A stretch of DNA of 64,000 bases. It comes from Gymnopus androsaceus JB14 (Eukaryota; Basidiomycota; Agaricomycetes; Agaricales; Omphalotaceae). The stretch spans positions 79,567 through 143,566 of the forward strand of contig ML769505.1 of assembly GCA_009733575.1 (NCBI GenBank), given 5' to 3'. Position 1 is the first letter of the stretch; each line of letters opens with the position of its first letter. Shown here in pieces: positions 1-10,209 of the stretch. Below the pieces are notes generated by a model. The model worked only from the letters and a program-made list of their open reading frames with translations. It had not been told where the DNA came from and did no database searches. The position numbers were made by a program, and so were the translations under genes.

Positions 1-111
1 CGGATGTTACGTTCATATGTTTGGGCAAACAACTCCTGTTTTTTTGATGTAGGGCCAGAAATTTGGTACCGAGTATAGGCCGGAAGCTCCTTAACATACC
101 GTAATGAGATT

Positions 112-1183
112 TTGGCATTGCTTCCAAGCGGATCCACCTTGGAAAGCATGTTCCAGCACTTTCAGACACAATTAGCCTGGACTGAATCAGGAAAACCTCG
201 AAATGCCAAATCTATGCTGGCAAATATCCAGGATATTGTAAGGCAGGCAATAAGCAAGAAGTTCAATCTTCATAATGTGAGTGATTATGGATGTGCTCGC
301 AGCTGGCTGGCTCGTGCTGTCACAGATGAGCTTAGCCCTGAAGTTAAGCTGCATTTCTTTATGCAGCATGTTCCTCATTGGAAATGTGAGTCTGGTCACA
401 CATGCATTCCATCAAGTGGAGATGTACCATTCAACAATGCACTTCAGTTCACGGATTGGGATGTTCAACACCTGCTTGTGCTGCTGGGAAAGGAAATTAA
501 AAGCATCAGCATCAATCAGTATGTTAAGCACCTGATGCTCGGCATCCTGGAAATGGGGGTACCGGTGCAGGTAGTCTAGGACCTGAAAGGCATGAAAACA
601 TGCTCTCATAGCGGCTGTAAGTCTATTCCTCAGATTACACAAGTACTTACATACTGGCCCAAATTTTTGCCTGTGGTCCCTTCTGCCCTTCCTGGATTTC
701 CTGGGATTTCCATGAAGACTTCTCACTCATTTTCCATCCCCTCCATTTTTGGATCCAATGATTCATCTTGTGTTACTTATGAACTTGTGGGCAGAGTGGT
801 CTTTAGCAATGGGAATCATTTCACTGCTGACATTCTCCTGCAAACAATGAGGATGTTTCAACCTTTAGATATGATGACATGAGAGTCCCTTTGACCAAGC
901 GGGGTGAGCTGGAGCACCTTGGCAGTAGAGCAATGATCAATCAACAACCCCGTGGGTATACAGATTTCTTTGTGTATAAGAGGACCTCTGATATCTCAGT
1001 AGTAAGTAAACTGTGCTTCATTTCCAAAATCCTTTACTGAATTCACTTCAGGTAACATCGGACATTGATGCTCTTGAGGAAGCATACAGGATTGGGGAAC
1101 GCTCCTGGTCAAAGTACAAGAATCCAGTATATCCATTGGATGAAGCTGGAAATGTTATACCTCCTTCTCCTCCAGATCAATAA
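112..1183 (+). pseudogene. Transposon-associated gene with USP-like catalytic-His box, probably broken
   Basis: The first coding block (112-579) opens without an ATG and runs to a stop. It contains LARAVTDELSPEVKLHFF and a Cys/His cluster (HWKCESGHTC). A second block from 592 reads TYWPKFLPVVP and then YELVGRVVFSNGNHFTADIL. The latter resembles the catalytic-His region of ubiquitin-specific or SUMO-type cysteine proteases, where a GxHFxA box sits before a YDD-type motif; YDDMRVPLTKRGELEHLGS follows near 870-925 in another frame. A clean intron (1002-1051) then joins to VTSDIDALEEAYRIGERSW and a stop at 1181-1183. At least two frame changes are needed to connect the blocks. I do not see a catalytic Cys box, which may lie left of the window. 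Genes of this kind often accompany large fungal DNA transposons. The protease assignment is an inference from a short motif. Confidence 0.4.
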
Positions 1184-1541
1184 ATCGAGCATGCTTCAAT
1201 AAATGACATGCTTGATCCTGGTACAGGAGACTCCCCTACCAATCACTACATAAAGCTTCCTGCACAAAAAGATGCACCTTTTGATGAGCCAATGGACTGG
1301 GCTGAGAAATGAGGATACATTGTCACTTAGTACCCGCAAAATCATCCAGATATGAAAATGGACCCACAAGATGTTCAGATGAAAGATCTCACTGAACCAC
1401 CAGAACATGACACTGAAGATGAAAATTATTGCCCGGAATCGGACTGTGATGTTGAGACTTGTGAAAGTTGTGGACACTGTGAGAATTGTAGGCAAACTAT
1501 TGCAAAGCTGTAAGATCTGAGTTGATTCCTAAGTGAGCTGT

Positions 1542-2985
1542 ATGGCACTAACTGTTCAGGCTTTTATGTTTAGGGTAGGACAATTTGTGATGATTAAGAC
1601 TAAGGATATAAGAAAATGCAAATTGTATGCTGCTAAGGTAGTCAGCTGGGACAGGAATGCACGGGGATTACTTATTCAATTTTATTCTGGAAATATATAC
1701 TCTAAAGGGGAAGCACCAGAGAAATCCACTGTGATTTTGAGTATTCAAGATGTCCAGGAAGCTCATGGAAATGTCTTCCTACCTGTAAGTATTTTCTTTG
1801 CTCTTATTAACAACTGCATTAAAGGAATTTCAGGGAACTGTAGGTGATTTGAAATGGCCAGTCTCACTCATGCAGGATGCTGTAGACCTTTACAGCTATG
1901 AGAATGCCGCTATTTCTAAGGCACTGAATGATGCCCAAGCTGGGATAGCTGAAATCATATTCGGAACATCACCTCATCCTATTGTAGATCTCTTCAGAAG
2001 GTGGTCAGGATTGGGATCTAACAAAGAACAGTTCACTAAGTGGTCAAGATCAGAAGGAAAGAGAGTCCTTTCGATTCCAAATTCATTCAGGGATGAATGC
2101 TTTGACTATGATCTTCTTCCGGGAGATTATTCAATCTCAGAAGCTGCTTGTATTATTCTGGGGCAAAGAATACAGCAGGCTCCTACTCAAAGTATAATTG
2201 GAGGGTTAATGCCTAGCATTGATGTTGCCCGAGTGCTCCTTGATCTGGTGGCTGTAAGGGTTTATCTTGACAGGACCCCAGAAGATGACATTGAGATATA
2301 CCATCTGGCACGCAAATATAAGCCTTCAGAAAGTAATGAAGGATGCTCATCCTTGGCCTCGCTGGGATATCTGAAAAGACATCTATCTGTGCCCGAAAGT
2401 GCTCTGGCAGCTTCTCAATCTTCAAGAGACACGCGTTTTCCCCCAGTTTACATTGGCCATCGTTTATATGGGGGATCAAAACTAGTTACTAATAATGAGC
2501 ATAATATCAGGCTTTTTCATGATGGAAATCAGGCCATTACTGCACATAATGCAGACGGATCATCATACAGCTGGGGAGTTTCAAAAATAGACAGCAAAAT
2601 GTGCACACCTCAAGGGCAGATCGTATATTCACCACCAATAGCCCCGCCTCCTTTGCCTCCAAAGTCAAAAAAGTTGACTAAATCAATGGATGTTGATTCC
2701 ACCCCTTCCAAGCCATATAACCTCCGACGTAATCCTCAACCTAACAGACTCCGAGGTGATCCAAATACCAAGAAACGTACTAGAAAGGATTCCTGGGATG
2801 ACCCAGAGTTTGTATCTAACATGAAAAGAAGTCGCAAAATGGTGTCACAGGAGGCGTTGGAAATTTGCCATGATCTGGAGGATGATGAGCTTCAAATGAA
2901 GGATACTCATGGAAATGGTCAATCTGGAGGCAGAGGAAGAGTCAGAGGAACACGTAGAAGGGGCAACCGCAAAGCACAGAGATGA
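1542..2985 (+). CDS. Transposon-associated hypothetical protein with basic RGR/RRG tail
   Basis: The gene has two exons: 1542-1784, and 1834-2985 after a 49-bp GT-AG intron. The phase agrees and gives 464 residues. I took the ATG at 1542; a non-ATG frame extends slightly further upstream. The N-terminal part (VGQFVMIKTKDIRKCKLYAAKVVSWD) looks like a small beta-rich chromatin/SH3/BAH-type module, but this is only an impression. The middle is globular (IVDLFRRWSGLG, IPNSFRDECFDYDLLPGDYS). The last 110 residues are disordered and basic: a proline run near residue 350, SKPYNLRRNPQ, an NLS-like KKRTRK and a final GRGRVRGTRRRGNRKAQR, all suggesting a nuclear nucleic-acid-binding protein. It follows the protease-like gene on the same strand and probably belongs to the same mobile element. 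I do not recognise a named family. Confidence 0.55.
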
Positions 2986-3811
2986 TGATATAAATTTCAT
3001 TGAACCTGCAGCAGATATCTGAGATTAGTCCCATTGTACTTTACATGAGTATCAAGTAGATATCAAATAGCATACATACATATTTTACCAAGATGAACTG
3101 CTTTCATAGCTGATTTGTAGATATAGTCTTAATACATTGCTTAAGAGTTGAATTTTAATGATGCTGAACCCCAAGTCAAGTTCTTGTTCACTTACATGTT
3201 AAGTCAAGAAGCTCGACATGTTGGTAGTCAACACAGGTTATATCTACCATGGTATTATCTACAAGCAAAGGGGGATACTTAAACTATGTTGATACATTAT
3301 CATACTATGCCTAGGCATTGTGTATACAATCCCAGTGTTATAGGCATACAGCACTGTATACCATATTATCTGAAGGCCCTTTGAACACCTGTAAGATACC
3401 ATACTTGCTACACTCATTGAGAATTTTTGTAATTCAGTGTTATAATTAGTTTTGAATAGTGTGCTTAAGCTTAAGGTAACTCCGATCCGACAGATTCCGA
3501 TGTCGTGCACTCAGAGCATTGATTATCAGTGTAGTATATAGTATAAGTAGTCTTACGTGTAACTGTACTGTTTCGGCCATCGATATAGACCTTATATGGC
3601 TGTTAGGGTATAAGATATGCAATAACATGGCATATAGTAGCGAGATTACATTTATGATATCTAAAACATGTGTTAATCTAAGTCGCTAGTAAAACGCAAG
3701 TTAGTTGCACTTTGCCGAGTCTCGGCAAGTTAATCTCGCAAGCGCGGGAAAAAACAAGTTAACTTGATTGAATGGGACAAGTTAGCCCGACAAGTTACTT
3801 TGCTCACACTC
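2986..3811. other. AT-rich non-coding stretch left of a foldback repeat
   Basis: No convincing reading frame. It contains palindromic TATACA/GTATAC runs near 3310-3365. Its right part (about 3735-3812) is copied, inverted, at about 62098-62170, sharing AACTTGATTGAAT and CAAGTTACTTTGCTCACACT. Confidence 0.5.
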
Positions 3812-3817
3812 GCGTAT

Positions 3818-4037
3818 GACAGATCCAGCAGGCACCATGTGATCCGAAAACTTTTTGCGGGACTTTACAAAAACCTTTTGCGAGACTTGTAAACTGACTC
3901 TTTGAAAAATTCCTGTTGGGTGTTTCAAGATATACCTTCTATCTTTATTCACGCAATAGGAATTTTTCTAAAAAGTGAGTGTAGCGGTCTCGCAAAAGCT
4001 TTTCAATTTCACGTGGTGCCTGCCGGATCTGTCATAC
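3818..4037. mobile_element. Small foldback/MITE-like element, about 220 bp
   Basis: The left arm reads CGCGTATGACAGATCCAGCA and the right arm is its near-exact reverse complement, ending GATCTGTCATACGCG. Inside the arms, GGCACCAYGTGA and CTTTTGCG-type blocks also pair. No certain target-site duplication is visible, so the superfamily is unknown. Confidence 0.55.
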
Positions 4038-4420
4038 GCGTATCTTACTGCGTTTGAATTGAGAACAAATCGACTGACGGTGCTAGCTACTCGAGTCTCG
4101 ATGAAACGATTACGCGTGTTTCTAGAGCCTGTGTAGTCTCTGCATCTCATATTGTTTTCTTTCGCGTCGCCTTTATCCCAATTCCTCGACTCATTTTTCC
4201 CTCGACTCTTCAAATGATGACAACCGATTTTTTCTTGAAATCAAGTGCTCTGTGTCCGACTGTGTTGTTCTGGCTTTATCTCGGTGACGGTGGTGTTTGA
4301 GAGTTGTAAGAATGAGAAGAAGAGAAGAGCCGCTCGGCGCTTAAGCACCATGGGTCGATTATAGACTTTCACTTGCGGGTCTGAGTCGTTCTGATTCGAA
4401 ATACCGAGCTTAACATTTGT

Positions 4421-4501
4421 TCCGATATGATGTAGTCGCTTCTTTGATACTGTTCATTGAGCTCGACTGTATCAGCACGGGTTCGACTCCCGCAATCGGA
4501 G
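4421..4501 (+). tRNA. tRNA-like sequence, probably a pseudogene
   Basis: An acceptor stem TCCGAT/ATCGGA pairs over six of seven positions. The T-arm CGGG-TTCGACT-CCCG carries a perfect B-box core (GGTTCGACTCC). GATAC at 4446-4450 pairs with GTATC at 4469-4473, enclosing an 18-nt loop, as if the anticodon loop held an 11-nt intron. The D-arm does not pair, lacks the loop GG, and no U33-anticodon can be placed. The ends resemble Asp/Glu tRNAs. Most likely this is a decayed tRNA or tRNA-derived retroelement head. Confidence 0.3.
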
Positions 4502-5088
4502 TAGCTGGGATCTAGTGAGGAGTATTTGTCTTTTCTTTTTTCGTATCGGCTCGCTTCCATTCTGAATTCATGGTGTAAGACACAAGTGCTAGCTTACCTG
4601 ATATTGCAACTTTCGTGCCAGTACTAGGAAGCCAGTCCTATCTTCCGCAGTACGCAGTTACATTCCCTGCTCTTATTTTTTTCCCTCACTCATGTTTTCG
4701 CACATTGCGGTCGGCGGAGAAGAGTGCATACGCTATTAACTGCATCAACATCTTTCCGTTTCCCATGGCATCGATGTCGAGTTTCTCACTTTGGCCAAGT
4801 ATCTCTTGGCTTCAGTACAGTACCGGCCTAAGCGAAGTTTCGAGAGATCTTAGCTATTGTAATAATGAATAACTTGTTATTAAAATAAGACACCAGCTCC
4901 TCCGAGCTCCTTGGTTTAAAGCCAATGGCCTACACGCATCTTCTCGACAATATTTAACACTTTGGCCCGATCCCAAATCGCAATGGTGTTATACATCTAG
5001 ATACCCATCAGCCAAGGGGACCTGGAGAAAAACGAGCTCTAAGACTAGCTTTGATTCACATACCCGTTATCAGAGTCACCGGCAAGGC

Positions 5089-5423
5089 TTAGGCAGCAGA
5101 TTTTTCCAGTAGGGCCTATCAAGAGAAACAAATCGAATTAGTGTTTGTTGCCTAGATAACCGCGAAGGGAACTTACACTGTCAGAACGAAGCGATGCGTT
5201 AATCAAAAGTCTCCTAGTCAATCCAGTCTGTGCGGGTACTTACATCCTCATCGCTAGTACCTAAAATAGTGAAGCAGATTTTGATTAGCATCGCGCAGCG
5301 TAGTACGCTAGACCGTTAGCAGTACTTACAGCTATGACGATGACGGGTCGCTGAGGCCTGGGCTTCCATGACGAAGAATAAAGCAAGCACGAAGATATTC
5401 GCTGAACTGAATCTCAAGTACAT
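5089..5423 (-). CDS. Small secreted protein, multi-exon
   Basis: Exon 1 (5423 down to 5330) starts with ATG and codes for MYLRFSSANIFVLALFFVME followed by AQASATRHRHS, a textbook signal peptide with an Ala-x-Ala-type cleavage region. It ends at a consensus GTAAGT donor. Two further GTAAGT donors follow within 160 bp, at about 5243 and 5176, bounding very short exons. One splice path (exons about 5244-5253, 5177-5213, 5089-5115) stays open and gives roughly 55 residues. Another path would read TGKICCLSLAGDSDNG in the last exon but does not join in phase. The first exon is well supported; the 3' structure is not. Possibly a secreted peptide of effector type. Confidence 0.45.
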
Positions 5424-5805
5424 CTCCAACTCGTCAAGCTTGAGTAATCTGAGAAAAAGATATTTGCGAACGGCGAAAGCTTTTGTCTGAACACTTCTTA
5501 AGTACGTTCGTTTTGAATAGTCGCATATTTCAGATATATCTAGTATTATGGAAAAACCGCATTTCCGTTATGATTGGGGGGCAGGCCGCAAGCGGCGAGG
5601 GCCGAACCTTCAAAGATCTGGCCTACTTGAGAGTAATCACTCGGGCTCTTCACAACTCAACTCTCAAGTCTCTTCCATCCGAGACTTGAGTAGCTCAATA
5701 TTTGTAGTACCAATCTATGTTTTCTCTTGCGTACTCCATAGTAGCTTTGCTTAGGATCTCAGTCCTCTTCAATTCATCTCGAAGCTCTTCTGAAATATGA
5801 TTTTT
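5424..5805. other. No gene seen
   Basis: Spacer between the small secreted-protein gene and the left copy of the long direct repeat. Short open frames exist but show no protein-like composition. Confidence 0.4.
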
Positions 5806-6318
5806 GTATGACACCATATTTGACCAAATATTCCAACTTCAACTTGAAATTCAACTTTAAAATCAAATGTTCGACTCGAACTTTCAACTTTTTGTTCAAC
5901 TTCAACTTTTAACTTTTGTTACTTTAGCTTTAACTTCAGGGTAACAATACTACTACTTGTGGTCATGCATATATCAACCATACAATATATTGTTTAACTG
6001 GTACCCTATTGAGAGGAGCATAACACAATCTGATTGTACCATTTTGAGTACTTCATAAGTACAAGACTGAAATCATACAAAAATTTTACAGTATTTTTGA
6101 GATCTTGGTTGATTTTGGATATTTTACAGAGGTCAAAGCTGTCAGAAATTACTATATAAGGTCATTTAACCATGCGCTAAGTGGGCGCTTATAAATCTTA
6201 ATGCCATTTATGAAGTGCTTGAAACAATAGAGGACTTATTTCATGGGTCCCACAAAAGTCAGACTTGTTGGGAAATAGATACATTTTATGATCTCAAAGT
6301 TGGAATGCCCTTGACTTG
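5806..6318. repeat. Long direct repeat, left copy
   Basis: This ~510-bp stretch recurs in the same orientation at about 15487-16014. Shared blocks include ACCAAATATTCC, CATGCATATAT, ACAATCTGATTGTACCATTT, TCAAAGCTGTCAG and CAAAGTTGGAATGCCCTTGA. Differences are scattered substitutions and small indels. It begins about 70 bp beyond the stop of the Helitron helicase and so is probably the 3' non-coding part of that element. Confidence 0.8.
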
Positions 6319-8415
6319 CACTAGAATAGTATACATAAAGTTGAAGTTAGTATACACAAAGTTGAAGTTGACAAACTGAATGTATTCAATTGTCATCAAA
6401 ACGAATCAGCCAGAAGTCGAAATATTTGGTGAAAAATACCGTCATATTTTTGATTCGGTTCAAGTTAAATGGTCGCAAAATACACAAGCCTTTCAAAGAA
6501 CGCACACGCGATAACATCACATATGCACTCTGGATTGAGCAACTGCTAGCTAGATCAATGCAAACCACGTTAAGTGAACGTCCTTGCGAGTTATGGGAAG
6601 TGAATCCAAATGTTGGAACGAGAGGTAACTGCATTCTATTTGCGCTATAGACTCTTTCGGAGTTTGGAAGCTTGAATTTAATTGTTTTGTTGATTGGCTG
6701 TAGAATAACGCGGTGAGGGTGCTGTGGATCTGACGGAGTACCTGTATAACTGGGAAAGTCAACGATAGCTGATACAGCATATCGTCTACCATTGCGCTCC
6801 TGATAGGTTACTGAAACTAAAGTACCCGAGGTACTTTTCGACAATCCGAGTTCAGTAGCAATGTTTTCCGTACCAAATACAGAATACAGGCATACCTGGA
6901 ATGTAAGGAACTTTGCCACCTAAATCACCTGCTTCCTTTACAGACACTCTCCAGGCTGCATCAGCTGCAACACCCTTCAATTCCTTTTTCTTATTTCCAG
7001 CTCCGAGTCCACGTGTATCTAAGGAGTGGTAAATATGGAACTCTTGGCCTGTTGCTTCTGCAAATGCACAGGCACATTCAAAATTGTGTGAATCACGGGT
7101 GGCATATATGTTATCAACGGACAAGCATTCTCAGGGTTTGTCACCCATCGGGTAATGTCAGTAAGTGCCTTAGTCTCTGCAGTGCATTTTCCATTGCCTA
7201 GAACGTAAGAATCTAGGAGACTTTTATCCCCTTCGGTGCAAGTTCCAGTGCGCAGTCTGCTCAATATGTCAATAAGGACATCATCACCCTTTTGTCTCAT
7301 TATTTCCTCGAGAATCACAACATGATTTACTTGATGCCATGCCTCAATTCCTTTTAGGTCATATTGTGTCCCTCCATGCTGTGCGTTTAGTCTATTTGAT
7401 CGGAAACAGTGCACAAGCTCACGATGGAACAGAGATTTGGAATTCGGGGGAGGTAGCTGAGCGGGATCGCCGCAAGTGACAAGATTGAGTTTGGCGAATG
7501 GATGTTCAGTAACACCTTTCGCGATGCAGCAGTACTCAGACAGTAGACTCATGTCCTTTGTGTCCATGAAATAAATCTCATCAACAACAAGTGTTTTCAA
7601 AGGTGCAAAACGTTTCTCTAATGCAGAACGAACTTTCTGACTGTTTGGGGTATCAGCTCGCATGGTAGAATGTGATACACGTAGCGCTGCTTCAGCATGT
7701 ATTGTGCAACCACCTATATCACTCGCAACGGCTCCAGTGGGTGCCGTAAGCCTGAATTCCTCCAAACAGTAAAGTTCTTGATGGAACTCAGTCCAGGCTT
7801 CAAATAAACGTGATTTCCCTGTACCACCGGGGTCAGTTACAAGTAAACGCAAAGGTTTGAAAGGTACACTGACTTCTAATTGGCAGCCTATTGTATCTGC
7901 AACCAGAAGAAAAGCCAAAGTCTGACACTCATTGAGACCATGTTTCTCAATTAACGCAAGTGCTAGCTTTTGGTATGGTCTCAAAATATTCCAGTTGTTT
8001 TCAGCATCCGAGTTAAATCTCAGATGAATTATTCTTGCTCGTTCAATTTCTGCATCCATATTGGTCGAGAAAGGTGAAGGAATATGTGGTGACTCGGTTC
8101 GATAGTGTCGTTGTTGGTCATGCTTTTGCAAAACTAGGTCAGCGCGTTTCTTCAGAATTAATTCTTTTTGTAACATTAACAAATGTGATTCATGATCTGC
8201 AGCCTCACGATCTTCACCTGTTGCTGTTGTTGCTCGGTTAGCATATTTCAGTTGTACTGCATGAGATGTTGGGGTACTTGTGTAGAAACCATGCTCCCAA
8301 CTTGCATTGATTACAGATGCGACTGCTTGAGGTGCATCTAAATAATCTCATTCATCATCCATCTCATCTGGATCAACAGCAGTTTGCATTGCATTTTCTA
8401 ACTCGGGATCAAATA

Positions 8416-8649
8416 CTGTATCATTTCGATTAAGTGTTCATGGGGTTTTGTGCGTTACGCATTGATTTCAGTTATGTACCTGTTCAATTTCCTTATATGA
8501 CAGTGCCGGCGGAGCCGGCACGCAAGAAATTACCTCATATGGTAAGTATTTTCGCATTTTTGGCTCTGTTATGCGTTACGAAGTGGAATTTTGTGGTGTT
8601 CATGGTGCCCCATTACGCGTTACGTGAGCACTTAATTGAAATGATACAG
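8416..8649. mobile_element. TA-flanked MITE (Tc1/mariner-like), 234 bp
   Basis: Terminal inverted repeats CTGTATCATTTCGATTAAGT and its near-perfect complement (one A/G difference) are flanked by TA on both sides (8414-8415 and 8650-8651). Joining the flanks at one TA restores the helicase frame NEDNDVFDPELENAM, so the insertion boundaries are certain. It has no coding capacity. It contains several CGTTACGC/GCGTAACG-type sub-repeats and a GC-rich palindrome GCCGGCGGAGCCGGC near 8505. A TA duplication is characteristic of Tc1/mariner; no transposase is present to prove it. Confidence 0.85.
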
Positions 8650-9689
8650 TACATCATTATCTTCATTGACGGCTCTTGTGTTACCTGAAAAGCCTCCCAG
8701 CTCAGCAATTCTCTTTCTCCTGAGCGCAGAGTAATCAAACTTTGCATCTCAGGATGCATATAATAGTTGCATATTTTCCATTATTTTTGTATATTTCATG
8801 CCTGCAGTAAGCTTCCAAGCTGCAAAAGCAGATTCCCAAGATTCACAATGGTCTTTCAACAAATTTATTTCACTCATTGAACAAGGCTTGAATAAAGTGA
8901 GCATTGCTATTGCATATTTTGTACTTTGATCATCTTTGTCATTGCGAGGAATAGGATAACCCTTGAGAACAGGAATGCATGGAAGTTCATTGCATTCAAT
9001 TTTCTTAAGGCAATGCGTAGAATATTGGGGATGTCCGGACTTGAATCTTAGATATGTCTTAACTTGAGTCTTTGTTTGAGGTATTTCCTCCTTCGCGTAC
9101 ATTATCATAATATCCCAAACACATAAATCTTCCAGCTCATTCGGATGGAGGAAAATGTTATTGTAAAGATGGTTACGTTTATGCGCATTGTCAGAATGTG
9201 TACTTGGTTTAATGTTTTGTTTTTCTGACAAAAACACATAAGAATCATCTTAATTTGGATCAATGAGCTCTTGCGTTGGTAGGTCATCTTTATCAAGTTC
9301 ATTGGTCCGCTCTGCTACACTCTGATTTTCATCAAATACCTCCCAAGCAATATCACGCAACATGCCAGACCAATAGAATATAGGGTATGTACGATTTGTA
9401 TAATGGCTAGGAATGCCAATGAGCATACTGGTAATCTGCTGACTGCTTAACTTGCATTTGCCAATGAGCTTGTTCACAGTCTTAAGCAGAAGTTGGCAAC
9501 TCTTCTCAAGTGTATCAACATTCCCGTCAATATCTAAGGGCACCTTCTCAGACAATATTTTGATTGCAGCACACAGAGCAGAAAAAATGAAAGCCATATC
9601 CATGCTCATTTTAATGGTATAATTCCCAACATACTGAAATAGTGCCATAGCAATAGTTCCACAACTGATTGGCTTAGAATCCATAATAC

Positions 9690-10209
9690 TAGGGTTTTAA
9701 GGTCCAATTCAATTCAGTTTATTTGCTAAATTTTTAATGAACCATGAATTGCACCAGTGCAAGATTTTTTGAAACCTGGATGAACTGTAAACTGGCACTG
9801 GTTTAAATGGTCCATCAGTGCAATCTTTAGTAGTGCATTTTTCAGTGCAGTTCAATGCAATTCACAATTTAAACTGGCTTGAACTGGTCATTCTTACATC
9901 TAAAGATAGAGTACCTCAACACAATAATGCCAACCCAGCTGGTAAATGTCCTGTTTATCATGTATATACTATTGGAAATGTAATGTCAGCATGATAGGAG
10001 TGCCCAAAGCTCTGTTTGTATTAGTATTAATTTGCACAGATTTAAACTGATGCAAGACAGTTTAGGTAATTTTCAAAAATTGAATGCACCATGAACTGGC
10101 ACTGATTTAAACTGTGCATCAGTGCAACCTTCAACAGTGCATTTTCCAGTGCAATGCAATGCAATTCACAGTTTATTTGCAGTTCATTGAACTGGACCTT
10201 AAAACCCTA
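9690..10209. mobile_element. hAT-type MITE inserted in Helitron helicase, 520 bp
   Basis: Perfect 8-bp target duplications CATAATAC lie at 9682-9689 and 10210-10217. The termini are TAGGGTTTTAAGGTCCA and its complement, with imperfect pairing continuing inward. Eight-bp duplications and TAGGG-type ends fit the hAT superfamily. The interior is a mosaic of GTGCA/TGCAC/CAGTGCA motifs, and a block of about 85 bp occurs twice in direct orientation (about 9785-9872 and 10090-10175). Removing the element with one duplication copy restores the helicase reading ...AEQCIMDSKPISCG. No ORF inside. A second member of the same family lies at 52736-53496. Confidence 0.9.

Noticed and set aside
5740..5810. 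Search for the Helitron 3' CTRRT end (as AYYAG on the plus strand) at the direct-repeat edge
   Set aside because: No matching pentamer with a hairpin at the similarity boundary of either copy.
8500..8525. GC-rich palindrome as a terminator or regulator site
   Set aside because: It is internal to the TA-flanked MITE and has no gene to serve.
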